This document shows, in pieces, positions 35,881 to 44,979 of a DNA stretch of 64,000 bases. Origin of the DNA: Desulfuromusa kysingii (GTDB lineage: Bacteria; Desulfobacterota; Desulfuromonadia; Desulfuromonadales; Geopsychrobacteraceae). Under the pieces are notes generated by a model. That model worked only from the letters and a program-made list of their open reading frames with translations, did not search any database and was not told where the DNA came from. Position 1 is the first letter of the stretch. Every line of letters begins with the position of its first letter. Location: positions 62,001-126,000 of the forward strand of contig NZ_FNQN01000003.1 in NCBI RefSeq assembly GCF_900107645.1, written 5' to 3'. The position numbers and the translations under genes are program-made.

Positions 35881-37077
35881 TCAATGTTCTGAGTTGATTT
35901 GACCTTCTATCATTTTCCAGATCAACAAAACGACAAGAGAGGTCACCAAGGTCAACAGGCTGTAGACCAGGACGGGATGACTCCACTGATAAGTGACGAT
36001 CGCCATACATAAGGCGCCTGAAATGAACTGATAAAAGATCAGGAATGACGACGCTGAGCCGACGTCCGTTTGCACTAGGCCGAGGATCAAGGCTGCACTG
36101 ATTGGACGACTGAAGCCGATACTGAATGCAAACAGGGCCATAAAGAAGAGGAAAAACAGATAGTGTTGGGCCGCCAACAACAGCAACCCTGAACCGGCCA
36201 GAATACAACCGCATATTGACCAGGTAATTGCCCCTTTGCTTCCAACTCGTCTGGCGATCCTCGTGGCCATATAGGCACCGAACATGGAACTGAGTGCATT
36301 GAGGCCGAAAAACAGGCCGAACAACTTTTCCGATAGTCCAAACAAGGAGATATAATAGATTGGTGAAAAGGCGAGGTAGCCATAGAACGGGAGACTTAAG
36401 AGACCCATCCCCAGACTGGCAAACATGAATTCCCGGTTACTGAAATGGATGCGGTAGCGTGTCACCAGATGCAACAACGGCGTTGTCAGTTTTTCTTTAA
36501 GCGTTTCGGAAAAACTGGAAGCAATCACCAACGTCAACAGGACCATAGACCCCTGCAACAAAAAAATGACGCGCCAGCTGTACCACTCTAGAAGAAAAGC
36601 ACCCATTAGCGGGGCAACCATTGGTGCAATCGCAACGATGGTCATCACGTATGCAATCGCCTGTTGTCTCTCCACGCCGCTGAAACGGTCACGGATGATC
36701 GCCATAACGATCGCTGACGGTGCGGCGGCTCCCATCCCCTGAAAAATTCGGGATAAGATTAGTTGATGAATATTTTGTGATGCTGCGCAGAAGAACGAGG
36801 CACAGATAAAAATGAGTAGACCCGCAATGAGAATCGGTTTGCGCCCATATTTATCTGATAGTGATCCAGCGATCAGAATGCAAATGCTGAAAGTTAGAAA
36901 CCACAACACTAATGTCAGGTTTGCCAGGTCGACGCCAATATTCCACCCCTCTGCAATTTGCGGGATGGCTGCCAGATACATGTCGGTTGACAGGGGAGGC
37001 GTTGCCGCAAGCATTGCCAGAAAAACGACATAGAGGGCTTTATGTTTTTCGATGTTGAATATCATGCGTGGGAACAT
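35881..37077 (-). CDS. MFS transporter, Bcr/CflA drug-resistance type
   Basis: A 398-aa protein with about twelve membrane helices. Motifs fit the 12-TMS DHA1 Bcr/CflA family: TPPLSTDMYLAAIPQI in helix 1, GSLSDKYGRKPIL between helices 2 and 3, and RIFQGMGAAAPSAI in helix 4. It would export drugs or small metabolites by proton antiport. The start could be ATG 37077 or ATG 37065. It lies downstream of the MocR gene on the same strand but beyond that gene's terminator. Confidence 0.9.
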   Translation of the reverse strand: MFPRMIFNIEKHKALYVVFLAMLAATPPLSTDMYLAAIPQIAEGWNIGVDLANLTLVLWFLTFSICILIAGSLSDKYGRKPILIAGLLIFICASFFCAASQNIHQLILSRIFQGMGAAAPSAIVMAIIRDRFSGVERQQAIAYVMTIVAIAPMVAPLMGAFLLEWYSWRVIFLLQGSMVLLTLVIASSFSETLKEKLTTPLLHLVTRYRIHFSNREFMFASLGMGLLSLPFYGYLAFSPIYYISLFGLSEKLFGLFFGLNALSSMFGAYMATRIARRVGSKGAITWSICGCILAGSGLLLLAAQHYLFFLFFMALFAFSIGFSRPISAALILGLVQTDVGSASSFLIFYQFISGALCMAIVTYQWSHPVLVYSLLTLVTSLVVLLIWKMIEGQINSEH

Positions 37078-37116
37078 ATACTAAATAAGGGGGGAAAGGG
37101 AACTGTTCTTAACATG

Positions 37117-37147
37117 GAAAAAGCAAAACGATCTTTTCGTTTTGCTT
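37117..37147 (-). terminator. Terminator of the mocR-type gene
   Basis: AAGCAAAACGA (37121-37131) pairs perfectly with TCGTTTTGCTT (37137-37147). On the minus strand it is followed by TTTTTCC, so it ends transcription from the MocR gene before the MFS gene. Confidence 0.8.
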
Positions 37148-37172
37148 CGGTTGACCATAAATCCCGATGTTG

Positions 37173-38597
37173 TCAGGTCGAGCACCGGGCAGCAACCCAT
37201 TGTCCCAATTTCTCTATCGCTTTCTCCTTTTCGGGAGTCCAGCGGGCAGAGTAGTTCAATCTGAAACAATGTTGATACTGTTTGTTGAGGGAGAACATTT
37301 CACCTGGGGCGATGAGGACATCATGTTTGCGGCCATAATGGTACAGTTCGGTCGCGTCAACATGTTTCGGCAATTCAAACCAGGCGACAATGCCGCCTTG
37401 CGGACGGGAAATCTTGGTTGTTGTGGGGAAATGTTCTGAAACCAGATCAACCAGATGTCGATAGCGGTATTGATAGGCTTCTCTAGCGTGACGTAGATGG
37501 CGCTCATAAATCCCCTGGCTTAAGATCTCTGCACTGACCAGTTGAGGGAGAATTGGGGTCGACAGCATATTGAGGAATTTTCGATGGAGTAATTCTTGGT
37601 AATAGCGTTCGGAGAGTATCCAGCCCACTCTGAGTTGTGGATCAATCGTTTTGGAGAGTGATGAACATAACAAGACCAGTCCTTGAGTATCAAATGCTTT
37701 AATTGCACGGGTCCGCCGTCTACCAAAATAGAGATCACCATAGATATCATCTTCTATGAGGGGAACCTGATACTGTTCCAACAGTAAAACCAACTCTTTT
37801 TTACGTTCGTCCGGGATACTGCATCCCAGAGGGTTTGAAAAACTCGACACCGATAAAACTACTTTGATGGGCCATTGTTCCATTGCCAACTTGAGGGCTC
37901 CCAGACTCAGACCCGTCTGATGATGGACGGGAATTTCGACAGCTTTTAAACCATAGGCCTCGATCAGTTGTAGAATACCATAGTAACAAGGGGACTCTAC
38001 CGCGACGACATCACCAGGCTGAGTCAAAACCTGGAGACACAACCCCATGGCATTTAAGCACCCGGCTGTTGTGACAATGCTAGCTGGCGATATTGCCACC
38101 CCGGCATCTACAGCGTGATGGGCAATTTGTTGCCGCAATTCGTAAGGACCCACGGGGTTGGTATGACCGATCCCGAGATGTTTACGCATTCTGGATAATC
38201 GAGTGTAGGTCCGCTCCAAGTGTCGAGTTATGGGGAAGTCGGTGGCTGGGATAGCCCGACTGAAACTGACGGCATTGGGTTTTGAAATCTCCCGCTGTAC
38301 ATCCATAACCAACTGGGACGTTGTTGCGAGCACTGGACGAGATTGGATCTCGGATGTGCTCGGTACTTCCAGAGAGTCACGAACCTGCCTGCGCACATAA
38401 TATCCCGATTTGGGCCGTACTGCGATCCAACCTTGCTCTTCTAGGAGGTGATAGGCTGCTGTCACAGTCGAAATGCTGACATTTTCCAGTTTTGATAATT
38501 GTCTGACCGAAGGCATCCGTTCACCAACGGTTATTGCTCCAGTCCGTATGAGTCCAGCCATTTTCCCCGCCAACTGAGAATATAAATTATTTTCCAT
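37173..38597 (-). CDS. MocR-family regulator (GntR HTH fused to aminotransferase fold)
   Basis: A 474-aa fusion. Residues 1-72 form a winged helix (ERMPSVRQLSKLENVSISTVTAAYHLLE) and the remainder is a class-I aminotransferase fold with Lys316 (SSLSKTIDP) as probable pyridoxal-phosphate anchor and the ligand motif SNPLGC near 254. Such proteins regulate rather than transaminate. ATG 38597 has GGTGAAG 4-5 nt upstream; GTG 38606 is an alternative. Divergent genes encode a DUF1127 peptide and a LysE exporter; repeated ACCAGTACAG boxes stand between, so it likely controls the exporter and itself. Confidence 0.92.
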   Translation of the reverse strand: MENNLYSQLAGKMAGLIRTGAITVGERMPSVRQLSKLENVSISTVTAAYHLLEEQGWIAVRPKSGYYVRRQVRDSLEVPSTSEIQSRPVLATTSQLVMDVQREISKPNAVSFSRAIPATDFPITRHLERTYTRLSRMRKHLGIGHTNPVGPYELRQQIAHHAVDAGVAISPASIVTTAGCLNAMGLCLQVLTQPGDVVAVESPCYYGILQLIEAYGLKAVEIPVHHQTGLSLGALKLAMEQWPIKVVLSVSSFSNPLGCSIPDERKKELVLLLEQYQVPLIEDDIYGDLYFGRRRTRAIKAFDTQGLVLLCSSLSKTIDPQLRVGWILSERYYQELLHRKFLNMLSTPILPQLVSAEILSQGIYERHLRHAREAYQYRYRHLVDLVSEHFPTTTKISRPQGGIVAWFELPKHVDATELYHYGRKHDVLIAPGEMFSLNKQYQHCFRLNYSARWTPEKEKAIEKLGQWVAARCST

Positions 38598-38604
38598 CGA
38601 CTTC

Positions 38605-38666
38605 ACCAGTACAGTTTTATGGATAAATGACCAGTACAGTTTTTACCTACCATGATCTGTACTGGT
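38605..38666. promoter_or_regulatory. Candidate MocR operator: two direct and one inverted ACCAGTACAG box
   Basis: ACCAGTACAG occurs at 38605-38614 and again at 38630-38639 (25-nt period), and as its reverse complement CTGTACTGGT at 38657-38666. The set lies between the divergent MocR and DUF1127/LysE genes; the first box begins 8 bases before the regulator ATG. Direct repeats plus an inverted copy match how MocR dimers are known to bind. Which protein binds is inferred from adjacency. Confidence 0.75.
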
Positions 38667-38752
38667 TGAGAAAAATACCTTCTGAATCTGTTACGGTTCA
38701 GAATAAGGGTGTAGCATGCCGGTTAAATAATGACAATGGATAGGAGTTCACC

Positions 38753-38980
38753 ATGATGAGAAAATCTTTAATGATCAACAAATCGTCGGCAATCAATTTT
38801 GACAACAGCAAATGGAATATCAACCAACAAGTTCAGGAATGTTTGACGACACTGCAAAAGTGGCGGCAAAATGCAATATCCAGAAAACAACTGGCAGAAA
38901 TGACCCCCTATCAACTTCATGACATCGGAATAACCGAGTTGCAGGCTCGGGATGAGGCCAGAAAATTCTTCTGGCAATAA
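38753..38980 (+). CDS. DUF1127-domain small protein
   Basis: A 75-aa protein whose C-terminal half is a DUF1127 module: TLQKWRQNAISRKQLAEMTPYQLHDIGITELQARDEA spans residues 33-69. In known cases these small basic proteins influence RNA turnover and metabolism; a specific role here is unknown. ATG 38753 has AGGAG 6 nt before it. It is followed by the LysE-type gene, whose preferred start lies 10 nt after this stop, so the two probably form a unit under MocR control. Confidence 0.85.
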   Translation: MMRKSLMINKSSAINFDNSKWNINQQVQECLTTLQKWRQNAISRKQLAEMTPYQLHDIGITELQARDEARKFFWQ

Positions 38981-38990
38981 TCTCTATTTT

Positions 38991-39629
38991 ATGAATCATG
39001 AAACTTTACTGATTTACTTTGTCGTAGCTTTTTTCTATATCACCAGTCCTGGGCCTGCTATTGTTCTTGCCGTTCTGAATGGGATCAGAACCGATATGAA
39101 AACAGTCGCCATTGCTTCACTGGGGAATAGTTTGGGATTGTTTATCCTTTCGGCGGCGTCAATGTTGGGCCTGGGTCTTTTGCTGACGACATCATCAACG
39201 ATTTTTATGATCGTCAAATCCGTTGGAGCTCTCTACTTAATCTATCTCGGCGTGAAGTGTTTTTTGAAAGGTCAGACGCTCAGCTTTGAGAAAGTAGATC
39301 CAGATACCGATTTGAAAAGGCGCAGATCTTCCTATTTTTATGAGGCGTTTTTTCTTGCTGTGACCAATCCCAAGCCCATTTTATTTTTTACTGCAATATT
39401 TCCTCAATTCTTAGAGTTGGATGCCAACGTGGTACCGCAATTTACTATTATGACGGCCATTTTTTTAGCGATATCATTTACTTCGTTATGCACCTATGGT
39501 TTTACCGCAAAGAAAGCCAAAATATGGCTTGCAGGTCGCAACCGGATGGTCTGGCTGCATCGTATAACCGGGGGGCTGTTCATCGGTCTGGGGATGAGCT
39601 TGTTTCGTTTTAAAAACCTATCAACCTGA
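38991..39629 (+). CDS. LysE/RhtB-family amino-acid exporter
   Basis: A 212-aa membrane protein with about six helices. The opening YFVVAFFYITSPGPAIVLAVLNG is the LysE/RhtB signature, split across residues 8-30, and the motif NPKPILFFTAIFPQF near 124 is also typical. Family members export amino acids such as lysine, threonine or homoserine. ATG 38991 gives the family N-terminus; ATG 38952, inside the preceding gene, would add 13 residues. No strong terminator follows. Confidence 0.9.
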   Translation: MNHETLLIYFVVAFFYITSPGPAIVLAVLNGIRTDMKTVAIASLGNSLGLFILSAASMLGLGLLLTTSSTIFMIVKSVGALYLIYLGVKCFLKGQTLSFEKVDPDTDLKRRRSSYFYEAFFLAVTNPKPILFFTAIFPQFLELDANVVPQFTIMTAIFLAISFTSLCTYGFTAKKAKIWLAGRNRMVWLHRITGGLFIGLGMSLFRFKNLST

Positions 39630-39897
39630 TAGGTTCTATTGGTTCTGTTTTAGCCGTAATGACAAAAAATATCTTTTGAATTTAATCTTGTTTACGATTA
39701 CTTCTCTCGTCTGTTGCTTGATTCCTCGTTTGTCACCATTCCCACCTCTGTTAGCTGTTCGTCTTTTCTACTGAAACATGTCACGACGCAAAAATCTCCT
39801 TCACGATAATAGGGACAGGGGATACCGCTAGGTTGAAGCTGCAAGAGGTGAGAATGGTGGGGTGAGACCTCGAAGCAATTTTTTTGATATCTTACTA

Positions 39898-39927
39898 TTG
39901 ACAGTGATGACTTTATGGTCATAAAGT
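39898..39927 (+). promoter_or_regulatory. Promoter and TetR-like operator of the RND operon
   Basis: TTGACA (39898-39903) and TAAAGT (39922-39927) are 18 nt apart. Within and over the -10 box lies an 18-nt palindrome: ACTTTATG (39910-39917), GT, CATAAAGT (39920-39927). An inverted repeat between -35 and -10 just upstream of a TetR gene is a typical autoregulated operator. The start site would be near 39934, leaving a leader of about 130 nt that includes a strong hairpin. Confidence 0.6.
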
Positions 39928-39961
39928 GACCCGAAAGTCATAATCGGTTTTCAGTGAAGAA

Positions 39962-39994
39962 AACAGGGCTGAACGATAATCGTTCAGCCCTGTT
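39962..39994. terminator. Perfect 15-bp stem-loop before tetR
   Basis: AACAGGGCTGAACGA (39962-39976) pairs without mismatch with TCGTTCAGCCCTGTT (39980-39994); the loop is TAA. On the minus strand a T-rich stretch (TTTTCTTC) follows, so it can stop antisense transcription; on the plus strand no T-run follows. The inner part, TGAACGA-TAA-TCGTTCA, could also be a regulator site. Both readings are possible. Confidence 0.6.
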
Positions 39995-40063
39995 AAATTC
40001 TGGCCGCAAGGGGTCAGTGGTGATGATATTGCTATTTTTGGATAATCACTTTCAAGGAAGAAG

Positions 40064-40666
40064 ATGAAAGAAGTCAGTCGTAAAAAAAAGCTCCTAGATC
40101 AGATGTTGCGTGATGAAATTGTTGATGTCGTCCTTGACTTGATCAAACGTGATCAACCGGTCACGATGGATGAAGTGGCGAAAGGGTGTGGAGTCGCGAA
40201 AGGGACGCTTTATAACTATTTCGAGAATAAGGATGATTTGATCGCTCATGTGCATCAAGTGGTTCTGATTCCTCTTTTGGAATCGAATGAGCGTGTATTG
40301 ATGGGCAATGGTAAACCTATTGCTCGATTACATGATTTTGTTGATCGCGCTTACAGTGTTCACGATGAAGTCTGCATCTACTTTCAGTTTGTCAGACGGA
40401 AAAAGTCAGCCGAGGATGTCTTGCTGGAGAAAATTGAATTGATTCTCCACCCTTTGGCTAATCTTTGCCGTGAAGGAATAGAGTCTGGAGAATTTATTGC
40501 GATTGACCCTTACGTCATGGCGGAAATGCTCTTCGGCACGATCATAGGACCACTAACGACTTTATCTTATCGCACAGAGGTTGATCACGATTTACAACGC
40601 ATGAAGACGGATGTGAAAGCTTTGATCGATAGAGTTGTCATACTAAAACAGCAGGAGAAACTATGA
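40064..40666 (+). CDS. TetR-family repressor of the RND efflux operon
   Basis: A 200-aa regulator. The helix-turn-helix lies at residues 30-60 (VTMDEVAKGCGVAKGTLYNYFENKDDL), and the rest is a variable ligand-binding helical domain. Its stop overlaps the start of the membrane-fusion-protein gene (ATGA), so regulator and pump are one transcript and repression is probably autogenous. Inducers of such regulators are usually pump substrates; none can be named. AAGGAAG precedes ATG 40064. Confidence 0.93.
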   Translation: MKEVSRKKKLLDQMLRDEIVDVVLDLIKRDQPVTMDEVAKGCGVAKGTLYNYFENKDDLIAHVHQVVLIPLLESNERVLMGNGKPIARLHDFVDRAYSVHDEVCIYFQFVRRKKSAEDVLLEKIELILHPLANLCREGIESGEFIAIDPYVMAEMLFGTIIGPLTTLSYRTEVDHDLQRMKTDVKALIDRVVILKQQEKL

Positions 40667-41817
40667 AAATGAAAGTATTGGCCGGGATTGTTATTCTGGC
40701 TTTGATCGGCACAGGTTATTATTACACGACTGGCAAAACAGTGGCGACTGAGGCTCAGGTATCAGCACCGCAACCGCCGCCGGTGGAGGTGACGGTTTTT
40801 ACTATTACACCTCAAAAGACATTGCTAACCCGTGACCTTTCCGGCCGGACGTCGTCTTATCAGGTTGCTGAAATTCGTCCGCAAGTGACAGGGATTATCG
40901 TCGACCGTCTTTTCACCGAAGGCAGTCTGGTCAAAGCGGGACAGCAACTTTATCAGATCGACCCCGCTCCGTATGAAGCGGTACACGCGAGTAATGTTGC
41001 AAATTTGCGTAAAGCCGAAGCAAATCTGAAGGCGGTTGAGCCCAAAGCAAAACGTTATCAGAAACTGGTCGAGATCGGGGGAGTCAGTCGGCAGAGCTAC
41101 GAAGACACCGTAGCCGCTCTGGAACAGGCCAAGGCCGATGTTGCTGTGGCGCAGGCTGCTGTGACTGCGTCCAAGATCAACCTTGATTACACGAAGGTAT
41201 TTGCCCCGATCTCGGGACAGATTGGTAAATCTTCTGTTACCAAGGGGGCTTTGGTGACGGCTAATCAGGCGACCGCTCTCGCCACGATACAGAACCTGAG
41301 CAAAATTTACGTTGATGTCAGTCAGTCCAGTACTGAATTGATGAATTTGCGTAAGCAGGTCGCTCCAGGAGATAAAACCGGAAGTATTAATGCCGAGTTG
41401 ATCCTTGAGGGTGAAAAAGAACCTTATGAACTGAAAGGTGAAGTTCAGTTCTCCGATATTAGCGTTGATGAGGGGACGGGCATGGTTCAATTACGGATTC
41501 TCTTCCCCAATCCTGATCGCTATTTGCTTCCCGGACTATTTGTTAAAGCCCGGGTGGCGCAGACTCAGCTTGAGAATGCCATTCTGGTGCCCCAGCAGTC
41601 GGTCATTAGAAGTACCGGCGGTGTGACAACAGTTTGGGCCGTTGGTGACGATAACATTGTCAATACACGTCCAGTTGAAGTGACAAAAGCCTTGGGTGAT
41701 AAATGGCTGATCAGTTCTGGATTACAAGCTGGAGACAAAGTCGTGGTTGCCGGTCTGCAGAAAATTAAACCCGGAGCCACAGTAACCCCAGTAGAGACCT
41801 CCACCTCAGCCCAGTGA
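40663..41817 (+). CDS. RND efflux periplasmic adaptor (membrane fusion protein)
   Basis: A 384-aa AcrA/MexA-like adaptor joining inner-membrane pump and outer-membrane channel. An N-terminal helix (residues 5-22) serves as signal or anchor; no lipobox cysteine is present, unlike AcrA. The lipoyl half-motifs VAEIRPQVTGIIVDRLFTEG (split near 67-86) and DYTKVFAPISGQIGKS frame a coiled-coil hairpin rich in Ala, Glu and Lys (about 105-165). A beta-barrel follows (LPGLFVKARV). ATG 40663 overlaps the tetR stop; ATG 40669 is an alternative. Confidence 0.94.
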   Translation: MKMKVLAGIVILALIGTGYYYTTGKTVATEAQVSAPQPPPVEVTVFTITPQKTLLTRDLSGRTSSYQVAEIRPQVTGIIVDRLFTEGSLVKAGQQLYQIDPAPYEAVHASNVANLRKAEANLKAVEPKAKRYQKLVEIGGVSRQSYEDTVAALEQAKADVAVAQAAVTASKINLDYTKVFAPISGQIGKSSVTKGALVTANQATALATIQNLSKIYVDVSQSSTELMNLRKQVAPGDKTGSINAELILEGEKEPYELKGEVQFSDISVDEGTGMVQLRILFPNPDRYLLPGLFVKARVAQTQLENAILVPQQSVIRSTGGVTTVWAVGDDNIVNTRPVEVTKALGDKWLISSGLQAGDKVVVAGLQKIKPGATVTPVETSTSAQ

Positions 41818-41832
41818 TGACAGGATAAAGTA

Positions 41833-44800
41833 ATGCCCAGATTTTTTATTGAACGGCCCATCTTTGCATGGGTTATTGCCATCGTTATTATGTTGGGAGG
41901 AGTCTTTGCCATAGAAACTCTTCCTGTTGAACAATATCCGGAAATTGCCCCTCCTAGTGTTACCATCAATGCTTCCTATCCGGGAGCTTCGGCTGAGGTC
42001 TTGGAGAACAGCGTCACCCAGATTATCGAACAGAGTCTGACTGGGATCGATTACTTGCGCTATTTCTCATCTTCGAGTGATTCAAACGGGAGCCTTTCTA
42101 TCACTTTGACTTTTGAACCTGAGGCTGACCCTGATATTGCTCAGGTGCAAGTGCAGAACAAGGTGTCAGGAGTCACCAGTTTGCTGCCGCAGACCGTGCA
42201 GCAGTTGGGGGTTAACGTCAAGAAATCATCTTCCAGTTTTTTGATGGTCATTGGGATCTATTCGACAGATCCAGATGTCAGCGAACATGAAATCAGTGAT
42301 TATTTAAAATCGAAAATGGCAGAACCTATCAGTCGGGTGACCGGTGTCGGTGATGTCATGGTTTTTGGCCAACAGCACTCTATGCGCATCTGGTTGAATC
42401 CAGAGCAATTGAACAGTTACAATCTTATGCCTGCTGATATTGAAGCTGCGGTGCAATCTCAGAATGTTGAAGTGACCGCCGGTCAACTTGGTGGAGCGCC
42501 AGCCGTTACCGGTCAGCAGCTTAATGCATCTATCCGGGCGATGTCTAAACTCGAAACAGTAGAGGACTTCGAAGGCATTCTGATCAGGGTGAATGAGGAT
42601 GGATCACAAGTCCGTTTGCGTGACGTTGCCCGGGTTGAGTTGGGATCTCAGTCTTACGATCGTATCGCCAGATATAAAGGATCTCCCGCCAGTGGTATGG
42701 GGATCTATCTGGGGACCGGGGCCAATGCCCTTGACACTGCAGAGATGGTCAAGGCTAAGGCACAGGAACTAAAGGCGTTTATGCCTGAGAGTTATCGAAT
42801 CGTTTTCCCTTATGATACGACCCCGTTTGTTGAGTTGTCTATCCACGAGGTTTTTAAAACTCTCATCGAAGCCGTTGTGTTGGTGTTTCTGGTTATGTTT
42901 CTGTTTTTGCAGAACCTGCGGGCCACTTTGATTCCAACCATCGCTGTTCCGGTCGTTTTGCTCGGGACTTTTGGTATTTTGTCTGCTTTTGGCTATTCCA
43001 TCAATGTCCTGACGATGTTTGCCATGGTTCTGGCGATAGGTTTATTGGTCGACGATGCCATTGTTGTGGTCGAAAATGTTGAGCGGGTGATGAGTGAAGA
43101 GGGATTGGCGCCGAAAGAGGCCACCAAAAAATCGATGCAACAGATCACCGGAGCCCTGGTCGGGATTGCTATGGTTCTTTCCGCAGTGTTTGTCCCTATG
43201 GCCTTTTTCAGTGGATCAACCGGAGCTATTTACCGCCAGTTTTCGATCACTATCGTTTCCGCTATGGCGTTGTCAGTTCTGGTGGCACTGGTGCTGACAC
43301 CGGCTTTGTGTGCGACCATGCTTAAACCGGTTGAACAGGGGCATGGACTGAAGAGAAAAGGGTTTTTTGGTTGGTTTAACCGCACCTTTGAGCGTGGCAA
43401 GGGAACCTATCGCAAAAGTGTTGGGTTTGTTGCTGCCCGGTCAATTAAATTTTTTATTGTTTACCTGATCATTCTCGGTGGGTTGGTTGTCATGTTCAAT
43501 CAGTTACCGACCGCCTTTCTCCCGGATGAAGATCAGGGCATCATGTTGCTGATGATTCAGGCGCCGCCAGGTTCAACGTTAGAGCGAACGCGTGAAAGCG
43601 CGAAAAAAGTTGAAGAATATTTTTTGACTCAGGAAGAAGAGAACGTCGACAGTATTTTTACTGCAACGGGGTTCAGCTTCGCGGGGCAGGGGCAGAATGT
43701 CGGTATTGGATTCGTGCGTCTCAAAGACTGGGACGTGCGCCTTCGGCCCGATCAGAAATCTGCAGCGATTGCTCAACGTGCCCTGCGTAATCTTTATAGT
43801 ATTAAAGATGCTTCCGTTTATACTTTTATTCCACCTCCGATCCCGGCGTTGGGGAACGCTAGTGGGTTCGATTTTAAGTTAATCGATCAGGCAGGTCTGG
43901 GACATGAGGTTCTGCTGCAAGCTCGTAATATGATGTTGGGAATGGCGTCACAGGATTCCCGGATGATCGGGATCCGTCCCAATGGTCTCTCTGATGTTCC
44001 CCAATACAAACTTGATATTGATCAAGAGAAAGCTTCGGCGTTTGGGTTGTCTATCAGTGATATCACTGCCACGATTGGAACGGCCTGGGGATCGACCTAC
44101 GTTAATGATTTTGTCGATAATGGGCGGATAAAGAGGGTTTATATGCAAGGAGATGCCCCTTACCGCATGCTTCCAGAGGATGTGCAACGCTGGTACGTTC
44201 GTAACAACAAAGATAAAATGGTGCCATTTTCCTCCTTTGTCACCGGCAGTTGGGAGTACGGCCCGTCTCGTCTTGAACGTTATAACGGTCGCTCTTCGAT
44301 GGAGATTCTCGGTGCTCCGGCTCAAGGGGTCAGTTCTGGTGTCGCTATGGCTGCTATTGAAGACATGGCGAAAAAACTGCCTGAGGGAATTTCTCTGGAG
44401 TGGACAGGTCTCTCTTATGAAGAGCGCTTAGCTGGTTCGCAGACGACCCTTCTTTATGCGGTTTCGTTACTGATTGTGTTTCTTTGTTTGGCTGCTTTGT
44501 ATGAGAGTTGGACGATCCCTTTTGCGGTTATGTTGATTGTCCCGCTGGGCATTATTGGTACGGTTGCAGCCACCCGGTTTACAGGTTTGTCCAATGATGT
44601 TTATTTTCAGATTGCCCTGCTGACGACCGTCGGTTTGGTCGCGAAGAATGCGATTTTGATCGTCGAATTTGCCAAGGATTTGGTTGAGAGTGGACGCAGT
44701 ATCATTGTCTCGACCATGTTAGCTGCCGAACAACGGTTACGGCCTATTTTGATGACGTCCATGGCTTTTATCCTCGGGGTGACACCGTTGGCGATAGCCA

Positions 44801-44979
44801 ATGGTGCCGGCTCAGCGAGTCAGAATGCCATCGGCATCGGTGTTATCGGTGGAATGATTGCGGCGACCACCTTGGCTATGGTCTTTGTGCCGATGTTCTT
44901 CATCGTCATTGAAAAGTGGTCGCTGAAACGCAAAAAAGTTAAACCAGTTATTAAAAGTGAGGTTAACGATGCTCTATAA
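41833..44979 (+). CDS. RND multidrug efflux permease (AcrB/HAE1 type)
   Basis: A 1048-aa inner-membrane proton-drug antiporter, the AcrB length. It begins [21 protein letters not shown], the usual HAE1 N-terminus, and has twelve helices with two large periplasmic loops. The proton relay pair DD lies in [17 protein letters not shown] near residue 407. Trimeric pumps of this class expel drugs, dyes, bile salts and detergents; specificity is not readable. It follows the adaptor by 15 nt and overlaps the outer-membrane gene by 11 nt. Confidence 0.96.
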   Translation: MPRFFIERPIFAWVIAIVIMLGGVFAIETLPVEQYPEIAPPSVTINASYPGASAEVLENSVTQIIEQSLTGIDYLRYFSSSSDSNGSLSITLTFEPEADPDIAQVQVQNKVSGVTSLLPQTVQQLGVNVKKSSSSFLMVIGIYSTDPDVSEHEISDYLKSKMAEPISRVTGVGDVMVFGQQHSMRIWLNPEQLNSYNLMPADIEAAVQSQNVEVTAGQLGGAPAVTGQQLNASIRAMSKLETVEDFEGILIRVNEDGSQVRLRDVARVELGSQSYDRIARYKGSPASGMGIYLGTGANALDTAEMVKAKAQELKAFMPESYRIVFPYDTTPFVELSIHEVFKTLIEAVVLVFLVMFLFLQNLRATLIPTIAVPVVLLGTFGILSAFGYSINVLTMFAMVLAIGLLVDDAIVVVENVERVMSEEGLAPKEATKKSMQQITGALVGIAMVLSAVFVPMAFFSGSTGAIYRQFSITIVSAMALSVLVALVLTPALCATMLKPVEQGHGLKRKGFFGWFNRTFERGKGTYRKSVGFVAARSIKFFIVYLIILGGLVVMFNQLPTAFLPDEDQGIMLLMIQAPPGSTLERTRESAKKVEEYFLTQEEENVDSIFTATGFSFAGQGQNVGIGFVRLKDWDVRLRPDQKSAAIAQRALRNLYSIKDASVYTFIPPPIPALGNASGFDFKLIDQAGLGHEVLLQARNMMLGMASQDSRMIGIRPNGLSDVPQYKLDIDQEKASAFGLSISDITATIGTAWGSTYVNDFVDNGRIKRVYMQGDAPYRMLPEDVQRWYVRNNKDKMVPFSSFVTGSWEYGPSRLERYNGRSSMEILGAPAQGVSSGVAMAAIEDMAKKLPEGISLEWTGLSYEERLAGSQTTLLYAVSLLIVFLCLAALYESWTIPFAVMLIVPLGIIGTVAATRFTGLSNDVYFQIALLTTVGLVAKNAILIVEFAKDLVESGRSIIVSTMLAAEQRLRPILMTSMAFILGVTPLAIANGAGSASQNAIGIGVIGGMIAATTLAMVFVPMFFIVIEKWSLKRKKVKPVIKSEVNDAL

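Larger units (their letters stand above)
39630..40063. other. 434-nt intergenic region before the tetR-RND operon
   Basis: It contains a probable promoter with an operator-like palindrome (39898-39927) and a 33-nt perfect hairpin (39962-39994). The stretch 39640-39890 shows no convincing gene; a minus-strand frame with a cysteine motif ends at 39698 but its start falls in the promoter. AAGGAAG precedes the tetR ATG at 40064. Confidence 0.6.

Noticed and set aside
39698-39922. Minus-strand 74-codon frame with CPYYREGDFC cysteine motif
   Set aside because: The motif looks protein-like, but its ATG falls inside the tetR promoter palindrome, there is no ribosome-binding site, and the rest shows no family pattern.
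40825-41490. Minus-strand 221-codon frame inside the RND adaptor gene
   Set aside because: Antisense to a clearly conserved adaptor; no start signal or domain.
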